Source: Epiperipatus broadwayi
Taxonomy: Eukaryota; Onychophora; Udeonychophora; Euonychophora; Peripatidae
NCBI GenBank assembly: GCA_028023455.1
Contig: JAQFVV010006197.1
Span: 14,817,254 to 14,881,253 of the forward strand
Direction: 5' to 3'
Length of the DNA: 64,000 nucleotides
Shown: positions 1 through 10,860 of the stretch, in pieces
Position numbering within the stretch: position 1 is the first letter of the stretch
Layout of the letters: each line of letters opens with the position of its first letter
Notes under the pieces: model-generated
What the model saw: only the letters and a program-made list of their open reading frames with translations
Told to the model about the DNA's origin: nothing
The model's database searches: none
Translations under genes and position numbers: made by a program

Positions 1-489
1 GCTCTTTCCTGTCAACTTTAGAAAATTGTACAGGGGAAGGGGAGTCCCCCAAAAGATGGAACAGCAATAATTGGAATTGGATGATGAAGCTATAATGGAT
101 ATGCTTGTAAAATATTATAAATTAGTTAGTCAGTTTCACGGTCATTTTAATAAAAGATTTTTTTTTTTACTTTGTAAATAATTAATGCCTTGTTATGTAC
201 TTCTACCATGGTAAGAATTAGAATAATAAAATCATTTAATTGATATGGTAGAAATACATTCTTGATACATACAATTATAATCTTTTTATCATATTAAAGA
301 GTTTTGAATTTTTATTTGTTATTCAATAAATGTTAACTTGTTTTTCATTAAATGGTCTATAGTTTATTAAAATCATTTATACATTCACTCATCAACTTAT
401 AACCAGATATGTATACGCTCACACACATTTCATTCTTATATATTACAGTAATATGTTTGGATGGATTTTTAAATTAATTGGAACCTATT
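1..489. other. AT-rich DNA, nothing recognised
   Basis: No ORF, repeat termini or RNA signature was recognised here. It is ordinary AT-rich sequence left of the first repeat copy. Confidence 0.5.
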
Positions 490-1120
490 GTAGCAGTCAA
501 TCTTAGTCCAAGATTGAGCTTCACTGTTCTACCAATTAACCCACGTTTCATCCTGTTTTTTGTCACATGTATATAAACTATATGTATGTTTCTGAAAAGC
601 ATCTATAAAAATTTATAAATATAAATCTCAAATAAAAATTTTCTTTAATTTTAAATATTAACTTTTATGGATGCGACTCAGATATATACATATATTAACG
701 GAGCTTTTATATAGATAAAAGCACAAACAAATCTTGTAAATAATTTTGTATTTTTTTATTATTATATTTTTAATACTTTATAATTATTTTTCTTCATATA
801 ATTACACAAATATTCAAGATGGAAGATGCAATCATTGACTGTCCAAGAATAATTAAAGGGGTGGAAATATTACTTTGTTTCATGATTAAAAAAGAATTTT
901 TAAATTAAAGTAAAATTTAAAACAAAGCAAATTGATTTTAGTTAGCTGTTAACATTTTTATCAAATCTATTTCCAATCTGGAAATTGATTTGAATTTATT
1001 TTTGGACAGTTATCTAACAATTGCATCTCCACTAACAATAGAGAAAATATTTCTGTAAATTAAAGTTTAATTAGAGTTAAAAAGTTTAATTAAAAACATT
1101 CTTTGAATAACTCAAAGATT

Positions 1121-1130
1121 GTATAAATAG
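1121..1130 (+). promoter_or_regulatory. TATA-box-like site in repeat R1 copy 1
   Basis: GTATAAATAG lies just before a noticeably GC-richer stretch (about 1140-1380). The second repeat copy has GTATAAAATG at the equivalent place (58675-58684), after a shared context of TTAAAAGCATTCTT type. Position and motif are conserved while the surroundings have drifted, which supports a promoter. No transcript evidence is available. Confidence 0.45.
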
Positions 1131-2149
1131 GGCCAAAAATCTATTGTGTCAGGGTTGGGTCAATAGTCACTGGTCGACTCCATGTCTATTTAATTTTGGG
1201 GGGGGGCCTCAGCCGCCTTCCCCTCCGTCTTCAGCTCCACTCTTTGCTGTGCAGAGATGTAGCTCCTACAGCTCAAGTGTCCGTGCCGCCAAAGAACCAC
1301 CAAGGCCAAGAAACATATTAAAGATTGCCGCCTGCCCCAGAAGACTCGGGCCTACTTTATTCCATACAATCATGAGATAACAAGTTTAAAGCCATTACAA
1401 TTGTCTTACATGAATCCTATCTCTTTAAATTAATGTTTTCTGTATATTTAATCTAAAACTAATAATTATTTCTTTGGTATCGATTCTCTATAACCCTAAC
1501 TATACTTACTATAAACTATTTCATCCAACTCACACTTATTTTTCTTATAATTTAGTGCGGTTATAATTTATTTTTAATGATATTTTTATATTTTTCACTA
1601 AAATTTTATTTGTAAATGCCAATCAAACCCAGTCTTATGAAGTTAGAAGAGGGGGGGGGAATTAATTATTTCATGTCTTTATTTCTAAATAGCTTGTAAG
1701 ATTGAGTTTGTATTTTAAAATGAATACATGACTTAAAAAATATTTTATTGTAAAATTATACAAAATATATAAATACTTTGCAATCTGGGGTGGATATTGG
1801 TATCTGTTAGTTTTATTAATTTCTTTATTCATCATAATCGCCAAAACAGGCTGGTGAACAAATTCTATTTTGGTGTTCGCACTCTTAAGTGCATGAATTT
1901 TAGTTGTTTTTTTTTATATATTTAAACAAAATAGTATCGATTCAAGGAGAGGGGAATGCACACTTCATTAATTATAGTTTTAACTTCTGATTAATGATTC
2001 TATCTTACACGGGTCATTATTTTAATATGGCATTATGTATTTGTTAAACTATTTAAGGCTTTATATTCAGTCTTTAAATCCAATGATTTTATATTATTAT
2101 AAAAGCGTTGCTGGCATATGTCAAATTATTAATAAGCCACCTAGGGCAT

Positions 2150-2560
2150 TGATCTAATTAGTCTGTACCTCATTCTAGGGAATCACGATCATCTTCGTTC
2201 GTCATTCTTCTCCTCCAAGTATATATTTATATACTGCTTTGATTTGCCTGTACCTCGCCCCAGGAATTCAAAGCCTTCCATTTTTGTTATTGTTCTTGTT
2301 CATAACAGAAGTCTAAGTCTACTTCTGGAACAAGTTGGTCAGTGTAGTAGAAGCTCTGCATGGAATTACTGTAAACCGGATCCATAGCAACTTCCTACCC
2401 GACTTTCCTCTTTCGGTACCACTTTAGCATGAAGCTGGTGTACCACCTTAATAATCGGAGAATGACCTTTTCTTGGCCAAAGTTGCCATTTTTCTCTCTC
2501 TTACTGACAATCTAGCACCACAATTTCTTATAGTTCATTTTTCTTTTAGCCTGTTTGACA
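2150..2560. other. GC-richer stretch inside repeat R1, unidentified
   Basis: Base composition is visibly less AT-rich than the surroundings. One minus-strand reading through about 2270-2390 stays open for around 30 codons but matches no family I recognise. It may be former coding sequence of the repeat or captured DNA. Confidence 0.25.
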
Positions 2561-3470
2561 AAAAAAATTGTAATAATGTGTAATAATGAAACGTTTTTCT
2601 CTTTAAATATTTTTCGTTGGAGTTTAGATCCAACCTCTCATGAAGCTGCCCTCCCCTTTATTGAAATAATCAATTCCCACATTGATAGAGTTTCACAATA
2701 TTCAATTGCTAAATGTCGAAAATGTGTAATAAATAATGTTTTTATTCTACTCACTGATCAAAATGTATCCTTATTTGTTACAAATAAAGTCTATAAATGA
2801 AAATAAACTTATGTATGAAATGCCAAGGACATCCTACTAAAATCATATAATCAGCGAAACTCTATTGTATCTTAATATGTATTATTCTTAATGTATAAAC
2901 GTCCACCAAAAAATACCCAGATAGATACGTTTTGTAACATTGAATAAAAACCTATTTTAAATATACATTCAGTATTGTAACTGCCACACTAAATGAATAT
3001 CTATTAAAAGAAAATAATTGTATAAAGATTGTCAAAGATTTGTAAACAAAATAATCATTTAAACTGCGTGAAGTTGATTATACATATATAAAATCTTGAA
3101 TTTTTGTCAAAATAAATATTTATAATTTTAAAACTTAATCCAGTTGTTCGAATCTCCTTATTAATATTTATATTTATGTATATTTTTAACTTAATATCTT
3201 GGGTTCACTCAATCTCTCATCATCATCATCATCAGCTGAGTTCTCATGCAAAACGATGTAGCACCGGGCCCGGAAATAATTAAATTTATGTAATATCACC
3301 ATAGGTGTTGTCTGTAGTGTTATAGATTTGGGGAATGGGCAAATAGGTTAGAATTCATGATTGCTCCTGACCTGTGTATCTTGGGCATGATTGGATTCAG
3401 GGTATTTTTGCTTAGATTCTAAATCTTGTTGGATGGACATACATTTTCGACCGGTACACTATATAAAAGT

Positions 3471-4250
3471 TTGGTAGTTTCTATCTAGTGTAAATACATC
3501 CCTGAAGAGAGTTGAAGGCAGATATCTCCCCGAGTTTGAATACTGACACATAATGAAATCCAAAAGAGAAGTGTGGTATAGATGAACTAGCCCAAATTGT
3601 ATCTAAATTTAATGCGTAAACTTAGAGCTAGCCCACTGGAGGTAGATATGATCATAGGTTAGGTACTTCATCGCGTCAGTCACAGCATCCTATCCAAAGA
3701 CCCTAGTGAGATTCACCCTTCCCTCTTCCAGTGGACTGTTACATCATATTCATTCAAATAATACTGATATATTTAAAGACAAAATAAATTAATACCATAG
3801 ACAATATGTAATAAATAAGTAATTTCCACCCAAGTATGTAGATAACAATTACAATAACAAAATTTATAAATGCAATATTTATTAACTGCTAAGCCAAACT
3901 TTCGATATGGAGCATCTTTGTCAAGGTTTGACTGACACAGATTATTGGCAGTCCCAATTGTATATGAAGATGAATTAAAGTGATTATAGATTTTATTAAA
4001 TTTGCATGTGTAAATACATGTGTATGAAAATCATAGTCTAATTAAACCATCAGTATTTACTAAGAACGGTATTGGCCTTTATATTAATTGCATAGAATTT
4101 ATAATATACAAAGATTCTTTAACTTTTCATTTCCTGTTGCTGCTCTCCTGTCACATGATTTTAGGGTTGGCAGATTTAAAAGAATGCTCAAGTTTCTTTT
4201 CATGATCCAACAAATATGGAGTTATAATAAGTGCTGGACTTAGCTCTATT
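3471..4250. other. Non-coding stretch with a short inverted repeat
   Basis: A roughly 14-bp inverted repeat with core CCACTGGA/TCCAGTGG occurs at about 3629-3643 and 3721-3738, possibly the ends of a roughly 110-bp element. The remainder is AT-rich. A 61-codon open frame at 4020-4205 has no coding character and is not annotated. Confidence 0.35.
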
Positions 4251-4304
4251 ATACAAGTGAATGTGTTGAGAAATTTTTGATTTCAAATTAGCATGAATAT
4301 TACC

Positions 4305-4586
4305 TTAGTATCTGCTGTCACAAAACTGGCAGTCCAAAAAATACACACATTGAGCTTCATCATAATGACTGATTTCATCTTTAGCATTCTTAATGAGTTT
4401 ATTCAATGATAATGGGCATTTGAAACCAATGTTAAAATCTTTGTTTAGAATTGATTTCAATTTTGAGTGAATATTGGGGATGAATGGCATGTCATTCCAT
4501 AGTTTAAGGTTGCCAAAGTCTAATACATTTGTATCTATAGTTGAATTTTCTGATAGGTCTACCAAGCATGGTGGCAGAATAGCCAA
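4305..4586 (-). pseudogene. PLE-A linker and start of GIY-YIG domain
   Basis: A 93-codon open frame. Residues from about 34 on (LPFIPNIHSKL-like, then a Lys-rich stretch) follow the conserved PLE pattern of a hydrophobic-Pro core, a 'LK.IL' helix and a linker. The end (VYFLDCQFCDSRY) matches the beginning of a PLE GIY-YIG domain, where a Tyr-containing strand is followed by a CxxC pair and then Y-[IG]. The frame stops just before the catalytic Arg and Glu would occur, so no nuclease can be made. It continues the RT remains at 4914-5245 on the same strand. Identification rests on pattern and neighbours, not on a database search. Confidence 0.75.
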
Positions 4587-4913
4587 CTTTAATAAGTTTC
4601 CTCTTCTAAGATTCTAAATTATTTTTTGCATCAGTTATAAATTAACAAAGATTAGAGTTCCTAAATAAAAAGATTTCAAAGCCATCAATTTTGTATTGGA
4701 AAGGAAATTTAGAATGAGGGTGCAAATCATCCTCTTACACAGAGAAATTTGACAATCATTGAATAATGGATTGTCTGCTTCTGTTTAATCAATCTTAAAA
4801 CAAGATTATTTTACAGATTGGTGACTATCTTCATCCTCCATTGTTCACTTTGCTTCAGGGAAGTGTTTGATCTTGCTGAACACTTCCTGGATAAGATTAG
4901 GGGGAACGCAGAC

Positions 4914-5245
4914 AAACATATCATCGATCTAGTTTAAAACACATCTGTGTGAATGTTCACAAAAGATTGGATAAGTTTTTTCGATAAAGGTCATGGCTAG
5001 ACTCCATATTACACTGCTAAAGAATAAACCCATGGCCAACTTGAAGTCATGGTGAAAGTTTGATCTCCAAAGGTGGTATATATATATATCATCATTATTC
5101 CACCACAACACATGCATTAATAAATTGGGTTCTCTTATCATTGATTGTGCTGTTTTAATAAGTCGTGTATAATGTTACTAGATTAGACTCTGTTGATGGA
5201 CACATACATCTCAGTCACATCAAAAGAAGCCATTCTAAATTCTCT
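4914..5245 (-). pseudogene. PLE-A reverse transcriptase remnant
   Basis: Two or three frames on the minus strand carry RT palm motifs in the right order. These are RMASFDVTEMYVSIN (motif A, first catalytic Asp kept), LAMGLFFSSVIWSLAM (motif B, normally GMAMGSPLSP), and IDDMFVCVP (motif C, two catalytic Asp kept but the first Tyr replaced and a stop just before). An in-frame stop follows motif A and another precedes motif C, so the gene is dead. Downstream, the linker at 4305-4586 completes the usual PLE order. Confidence 0.75.
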
Positions 5246-5489
5246 ATGAATGTTTTCATTTTCAATGATGTTGATGAAGTTGAAGGATGACTTAATGGTC
5301 AGAGGCCCAAAACCACATTCAGATTGGGTTTATTCTATAATCATTTTAGTAAGTTATAATAAGCATTACTGAAGTCAATCATGGGTCTAAGCAGGTGGTT
5401 CTTCTTGTGACACTTTGTTATCTAATAGTCAAGAAGTGACAGCTGCAGAAAAATGTCAGTCGTACTTTGATAAAGATACTCTATATCGA

Positions 5490-6750
5490 AAGTCTGCCTT
5501 AACAATTAAAATATTGCATTTATACTTAATTTTGTTGCTATAATTATTTATTATCTACATTCTCAGGTGGAAATTGCTAATTTATTACATATTTCATGAT
5601 TCTAATGGTTTAGTCTTGTATGAAAGTATCAGCTCTGAAACTGAATAAAGAAACCATCAAATCTGTAATGTTGTAATCGACTATTTATTAGTCTGCATTT
5701 AGAATAGGTTATATTTACCTGTTTAAAATAGTTTATTTAAAATTCTTTGTATCAATAATTTCAATCTCTGTGGCCAAGTTGCAATCTGTAGGGTCTATAT
5801 AAATATATGGGATAATAAATAAAGGTGGGGTTTCACGTTTATTGTTAAAAGATTGCCTTGACAACAGTCTGAGATTGTTGTCTATATTGGGATTGTCTAA
5901 GTGTTAACTGGTTTCTAATGGTTACGTATAAACTCATCTAACTCTTAAGAATTATTATACTTATTACTTATACATTATTTTATTTATCTAGATTCTAGAA
6001 GATGCATATATTTTATATATATAGTTGTGGATGAAGATTGGCAAAAACTGTGGGTTATGCTGGAATTAAAATCAAGTTATATAGCATTAGCCTTTTAACA
6101 AAATGGATGCAAATCTAAGTTTAAAATTCCATTCATTTTATATCAAAGAAATAAAAGAAGAAAATATTGCTTTAAATTTACGGTGTAAAAAATTGATCAG
6201 TTTAATTAAATAAAGAGGAATTTTAAAAAAAAGAGAGAAAGGAAAAATGAGGGAATTAATTAAAAGATTTAAGTCAATTGATTAAACATTCTTTCCAGAA
6301 CAATAACGAATTATCAACTTTCTTTTAGAACAATCTTTTTTCTACTAATAAATGGTTTTATTCATCATTAGTTTTCTTTATTAAGATTTCATTAATATTA
6401 TGTAAAGTATGTGTAAATGTTATAAAGAAAAATTGTTATAACAAGTAACAGATCGATAAGGTAAGCATTACATTTTAACCTAATTTAACAAGTATATACA
6501 ACACCCTTATCTTAATTTATGTATAAATTAATAAATAAAATGGTGAAGATTAATGTAGTATCATAGCTAAAAAAATTTTTTTTGTTATTGATTTTGTATT
6601 TAATTGCCTTGGATCATTTTACATCCATTAATTCTCTTATAAATTCCTTCATAGATTACAAGGGTAAAAAGCTAAAAAAATATGGAGAGATGCCTCAATG
6701 TACTGAAGAAAAATGAGAATAATAAAATAATTTACTAAGCATAAATCTGT
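5490..6750. other. AT-rich DNA, nothing recognised
   Basis: No ORF above background, no terminal repeats and no RNA motif were recognised. The right end of PLE-A's 5' half could extend into the first few hundred bases but is not identifiable. Confidence 0.45.
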
Positions 6751-6754
6751 AATC

Positions 6755-7188
6755 TTTGAATACAAGTATAATGTATATACTGAACTTTAGATGTAATTAG
6801 AGGGGATTTGATCACTGACTTTCCAAGTTCCCTTTAACTATCCACTCCATCTTATATAATCTATACACATGCCCCCATACATGTGAAAAAGATAAATGAC
6901 ACATATTTCATGCTGAACCAGCACTATCAGTTGGTCCAGATCATCATCTCCCATACATATATAATCCATGCTCAGTTTATATTAAGATAACAAATTTTAA
7001 TGACAGACTTCAATCTTCTCCACCCTCAAACTCTTCAGCCTTCCATATTATTGAAAATCTAATGATGGAATGCTCAAAGCCCTTGTTGATGCCATTCTGA
7101 CACCTCATATATAGGACCTTAACATGTCCATTTAATTACACAGAAGAGGGATATGCAAAATTCAGGTTGAATCTGTATTATTTGAATA
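6755..7188 (-). repeat. Repeat family Q, inverted copy
   Basis: This stretch of about 430 bp is the reverse complement of 8549-8975, and in part of 8285-8548. Shared blocks include TTGTTATCTTAATATAAACT, GAGATGATGAT and CTAATTACATCTAAAGTTCA. It forms the left flank of the composite palindrome centred near 7830. There is no coding capacity. It could be a SINE-like or MITE-like element, but no A/B boxes or clear termini are visible. Confidence 0.75.
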
Positions 7189-7555
7189 TAATAATGTGAA
7201 AGCTAAACACCTTCAAACAGATACACTTTAAACATGCTTACGTGACAGCCAATCAGATGGAATAATGACATCACATGGGACTCTAAATTCTAAAACACAA
7301 GCCAGAACTATTAGAAAAAGATGGGACCCCATCTTAATCTATGCCTCAATTTTATTTAAATAAGCCAGATTCAAGCATTTTGAACTAAGAGTGTGAAGCT
7401 TAAATACCTTCACATTTAATCCACTAAATATTATATATATAAATTAACAACGCGAAATCATCCGATTTACAACGAAGCAATATTTTAAATCTAATGAAAT
7501 GATATTAATAAATGTAAATTTATCAAATTTAAGCGTAAACAGATAATATTATAAT
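7189..7555 (+). repeat. Repeat family P, forward copy 1
   Basis: The unit starts at TGTGAAAGCTAAACACC and ends near AGATAATATTATAATA, with a central GACATCACATGGGACTC block. A second forward copy follows immediately and a third lies inverted further right. There is no ORF. The short length, AT-rich termini and palindromic grouping suggest a MITE. Confidence 0.75.
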
Positions 7556-7827
7556 AACGTGAAAGCTAAACACCTTTAAACAGATACGTTTTAAACATGC
7601 TTACGTGACAGCCAATTATGACATCACATGGGACTCTAAATTCTAAAACACAAGCCAGAACTATTAGAAAAAGATGGGACCCCATCTTAATCTATGCCTC
7701 AATTTTATTTAAATAAGCCAGACTCAAGCATTTTGAACTAAGAGTGTGAAGCTTAAATACCTTCACATTTAATCCGCTAAATATTATATATATAAATTAA
7801 CAACGCGAAATCATCCGATTTACAACG
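7556..7827 (+). repeat. Repeat family P, forward copy 2, truncated
   Basis: Starts with CGTGAAAGCTAAACACC and runs parallel to copy 1, but lacks about 13 bp (the ATCAGATGGAATA region) and stops at TTTACAACG, where the inverted copy begins. The junction near 7827 is the symmetry centre of the whole complex. Confidence 0.75.
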
Positions 7828-8284
7828 TAAGCATGTTTAAAGCGTATCTGTTTGAAGGTGTTTAGCTTTCACGTTATTATAATATTATCTGTTTACGCTT
7901 AAATTTGATATATTTACATTTATTAATATCATTTCATTAGATTTAAAATATTGCTTCATTGTAAATCGGATGATTTCGCGTTGTTAATTTATATATATAA
8001 TATTTAGTGGATTAAATGTGAAGGTATTTAAGCTTCACACTCTTAGTTCAAAATGCTTGAGTCTGGCTTATTTAAATAAAATTGAGGCATAGATTAAGAT
8101 GGGGTCTCATCTTTTTCTAATAGTTCTGGCTTGTGTTTTAGAATTTAGAGTCCCATGTTATGTCATTATTCCATCTGATTGGCTGTCACGTAAGCATGTT
8201 TAAAGCGTATCTGTTTGAAGGTGTTTAGCTTTCACGTTATTATAATATTATCTGTTTACGCTTAAATTTGATATATTTATATTT
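7828..8284 (-). repeat. Repeat family P, inverted copy with an extra end
   Basis: Reverse complement of the P unit. The terminal block TGTTTGAAGGTGTTTAGC occurs twice, at about 7850 and 8210, flanking one full inverted unit. This indicates either overlapping insertion of two copies or a fold-back duplication. Similarity to copies 1 and 2 is very high, so the arrangement is fairly young. Confidence 0.75.
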
Positions 8285-8548
8285 GAATATAAGTATAATG
8301 TATATATAAAATGAGCACTGATTACATATGTGTGGGAGATGATGATCTAGACTAACCGAGAGTGCTGGTTCAGCACAAAATATGTATATTGGAGATCATT
8401 TATCTTTTCCACATATATCTGGTCATGAGTATTGGTTATATCAGATGGAGTAGATAGTAGAAGAGAGATTGAAAATCTGTGTTCAAATCCACTCTAATTA
8501 CATCTAAAGTTCAGTATATACATTATACTTGTATTCAAATATTACAGA
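8285..8548 (+). repeat. Repeat family Q, partial forward copy
   Basis: Matches the right-hand part of the Q unit, from the GATGATGAT block to TTATACTTGTATTCAAA. It is followed directly by a fuller Q copy, giving a tandem pair that mirrors the inverted Q copy at 6755-7188. Confidence 0.7.
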
Positions 8549-8975
8549 TTTAGCCTGAATTCTGCCCATCTCTCTTCTATATATTTAAATGGACATATTA
8601 AGGTTCTATATATGAGGGTCAGAGTAATTTAAAGTCAACATGGGTACGACAATAATATTGGCATCAACAAGGGGTTTGAGCATTTCATCTTCAGATTTTC
8701 AATAATATGGAGAGCTGAAGAGTTGGAGAAAATTAAAGCCTGTCCATTAATGCTTGAAGAATTGTTATCTTAATATAAACTGAGCATTGATGATATAAGT
8801 GTGTGAGAGATGATGATTTGGACAAACAGATGAGTGCTAGTTCAGCATGAAATATGTATAATGGAGATCATTTATCTTTTTCACATGGTAATGTGAACAT
8901 GTGTATCGGTTATATAAGATGAAGTGGATAGTTGAAAGAAGCTTTAAAGTCTGTGTTCAAATCTAATTAAACATA
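8549..8975 (+). repeat. Repeat family Q, full forward copy
   Basis: Contains GGCATCAACAAGGG, GATTTTCAATAATATGG and the shared GAGATGATGAT block in the same order as the reverse complement of 6755-7188. It closes the composite palindrome on the right. Confidence 0.7.
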
Positions 8976-9590
8976 AATCTATAAAATAAAATTATACTAT
9001 ATGATTTCTGAGTTTCCACTTCTGAATACAATAAAGAATTTTCTGTATAATTTTTGTTAACTAAGATAACTATCATTAATCTAAATACTAGGTTTGAGAA
9101 TTTTTTGTAATTTTTCAGATTTTAATAATAAAACTTTTCTATCCTCATTATAAACCAAAAACTTTGCTGAAAATTTAAATAATCATTTTAATTAATTACA
9201 ATTTGAAAGTACTGAACTATTTTTTGTAAGCTATATATATTTTAAGTATTAGCATAACATTGTAAAATGCAGATGTTTATACTTATAATAGCACAAAATT
9301 TTTTTCAATTAGTGGGATTTGGATTAATGGTAATTTATTTGTACTAAATGGAATTGAAGCTTACACTATTTATTAATTTATCAGAGAGATGATATTTAAC
9401 ATTTCTCTAATAATACTTAGATGTTTCCGTATTATTTATTTGTTGCTCACTTATTACCATAATTGAATAAAAACTTTATTTATTAATCATTGTGTGCATA
9501 TTTCTGCAAATGTTTATGGTTACAAACTTTATGGTAAATAAACTTCTCAAAAAAATAAAAATTTGAAGTTTAAGCACTTGGAGACTCAGA
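8976..9590. other. AT-rich DNA, nothing recognised
   Basis: No ORF or repeat termini were recognised between the palindromic complex and PLE-B. Confidence 0.45.
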
Positions 9591-9661
9591 GATAAGAAAA
9601 GCTTAACAATGAAACAGTCTTAATATAGTATGCTTAGCATGTTTTCAAAATTTATAAATCT

Positions 9662-9892
9662 TTGGATGTAAAGATTTATAAATTTTATAAAAATAATAGA
9701 ATTAGAATAGAAACTGAAGTTTATAGAAAAAAAATGTATACTGGAATTTTAACAAACTGGAATTCCGATATTGATTTTAAATGCAAAATTAATATCATAA
9801 ACAATAGAATAATGAGAGCATTTAAATTATGTTCAAATGAATATAGTTTGGATAAAGAATTAAATTATATAGATAAAGGAGTGTATAAGTAA
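9662..9892 (+). pseudogene. PLE-B reverse transcriptase C-terminal region
   Basis: A 76-codon frame. VYRKKMYTGILTNWNS (residues about 20-35) fits the conserved PLE/RT thumb pattern 'VYRK.T.....L.W.S'. It is followed by a Lys block and INNRIMRAFKLCS, which matches the conserved 'L..RA..LCS' helix. All catalytic palm motifs should lie upstream, but the sequence before 9660 does not show them. A stop ends the frame, and the linker to the nuclease is eroded. The GIY-YIG ORF follows about 300 bp downstream on the same strand. Confidence 0.75.
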
Positions 9893-10191
9893 ATTTGAGT
9901 ATCCGAATATGGAATTGTAGTCGGATTATTTGGTTTTCTACAAAATATTTGAATAAAATTAAAAATAATATTTGTTATGAATGTTTATAGGAATAAAATA
10001 TAAATAATGAAACAGTAAAAGAACATAATGGTAATAGTAAATGCAAAATGAAATTTTTATAGATAATGGGATGTTTATATTGGTTTTAAGTCTATCTTGA
10101 AATTCTGTAAAATTTTTCACAATTAACATGAATTGTTAAATAAAATTAATAAAAAATACGTGTATAAATATATAAACCTGTATACAAAAAT

Positions 10192-10509
10192 TTGAGAACT
10201 TTAATATTTGATATATATCATAAAGAATTTAATATGCTTGAAGCTATGAATTCAGTGTATTTAATTAAATGTTTGAACTGCAAAAACAATGTATTCTATA
10301 TTGGAACAAGCAAGAATAAATTAAAAACCAGACTATATCAGCATATAATTGATAAGAAATCTGCTATCTTTTGTCATAAATTGGAAACAGGACATAAAGA
10401 CTATGAAATCCGACCTTTGGAATGTATTGGTAATTACTTTGAAAGATTTAACAAAGAGAGTATTTATATAGAACATTTAAATCCTGTTTTAAATAAGATG
10501 TTAAAATAG
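10192..10509 (+). CDS. GIY-YIG endonuclease domain of PLE-B
   Basis: An uninterrupted 105-codon frame. The homing-type nuclease domain spans about residues 20-100. It has VYLIKCLNC (GIY strand, with VYL in place of GIY, plus a CxxC-like pair), then FYIGTSKN (YIG strand), KTRLYQH (catalytic Arg and conserved His), HKLETGH, and finally ESIYIEHLNPVLN (catalytic Glu and the C-terminal NPxLN signature). In PLEs this domain nicks target DNA for reverse transcription. All expected catalytic positions are present except the altered GIY triplet. The start used (10192) may not be real, because the domain should be the tail of a longer RT-EN protein whose upstream part is broken. It is the best-preserved coding unit in the window. 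Confidence 0.75.
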   Translation: MRTLIFDIYHKEFNMLEAMNSVYLIKCLNCKNNVFYIGTSKNKLKTRLYQHIIDKKSAIFCHKLETGHKDYEIRPLECIGNYFERFNKESIYIEHLNPVLNKMLK

Positions 10510-10743
10510 CTTATATATTTGTGCAAAAAAATTGACTGTTTTTGTATAGATATTTTTTTCCTTTTGGTATAAAAAATTTCTCACTATATAAGGAAATGTT
10601 GTGATATACAATTTTTCCATTTTTGGTTTATAGGTATTTTATTTTGTTATTATTATTATTTTTATTTGTTTTTATTTGTTTTATTTTATTTTATTTTCTT
10701 GTTTTCTTATTTATTGTATATTTTTTCTCTGTTTTATAGAACC

Positions 10744-10795
10744 TTGATAAAGTCCATATCATTATTTTAAAAAATGGACGAAACGTCGGCTATTT
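10744..10795 (+). ncRNA. Hammerhead-like stem motif at the end of PLE-B
   Basis: CCTTGATAAAGTCCAT, then an AT-rich loop, then ATGGACGAAACGTCGG. The GTCCAT/ATGGAC arms can pair perfectly (stem II equivalent), followed by GAAAC as in hammerhead ribozymes. The 5' core reads TTGATAA rather than CTGATGA, so activity is doubtful. Hammerhead motifs are known from PLE terminal repeats, and the position at a PLE 3' end agrees with that. Confidence 0.5.
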
Positions 10796-10860
10796 ATATT
10801 TATTTGTGAAGTTATATATTGTATATCAATAAAAAATTTTGAAAAGAAAGTCTCTCCGTA

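Larger units (their letters stand above)
490..3470 (+). repeat. Long unclassified repeat family R1, copy 1
   Basis: This block matches, in the same order and strand, parts of 53935-60960. Three matching stretches are visible. The first starts GCAGTCAATCTTAG (about 493-700 versus 53935-54150). The second starts AAGATGGAAGATGCAAT (about 818-1130 versus 58360-58690) and ends in a TATA-box-like site. The third ends TTGGATGGACATACATTTTC (about 3240-3460 versus 60730-60930). Copy 2 is longer, with about 4 kb more between the first two blocks. No coding sequence was recognised inside. The conserved TATA position and the long non-coding body suggest an LTR-type or other non-autonomous mobile element, but neither termini nor target duplication could be set with confidence, so both boundaries are approximate. 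Confidence 0.6.
4255..5480 (-). mobile_element. Penelope-like element A, decayed minus-strand copy
   Basis: Reading the minus strand gives the ordered parts of a Penelope-like retroelement protein, broken by stops and frameshifts. Reverse transcriptase motif A (FDVTEMY) lies at about 5185-5245. A motif B relic (LAMGLFFSSVI) lies at about 5004-5036. A motif C relic (IDDMF, for the usual YVDD) lies at about 4914-4929. The RT-to-endonuclease linker and the start of a GIY-YIG domain lie at 4305-4586. PLEs use an RT related to telomerase plus a GIY-YIG nuclease for target-primed insertion. The upstream half and most of the nuclease are missing or unrecognisable. No terminal repeats were found for this copy. 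Confidence 0.8.
9591..10860 (+). mobile_element. Penelope-like element B, 3' part, plus strand
   Basis: The 3' end of a Penelope-like retroelement. The RT C-terminal region (9662-9892) is followed by a GIY-YIG endonuclease ORF (10192-10509) and a 3' non-coding tail with the stem motif GTCCAT...ATGGACGAAACG (about 10744-10795). The RT catalytic core is absent, so the copy is 5'-truncated, as is usual for target-primed retrotransposition. The sequence is not a close match to PLE-A, -C or -D, so it is a separate lineage. Boundaries are approximate; no target duplication was found. Confidence 0.8.

Noticed and set aside
1144-1380. 78-codon frame in the GC-richer part of R1 as a gene
   Set aside because: It has a natural-looking composition but no recognised domain, and copy 2 does not keep the frame. 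Treated as leader sequence of the repeat.
2555-2800. 81-codon frame in repeat R1
   Set aside because: No family similarity, and it ends in low-complexity translation.
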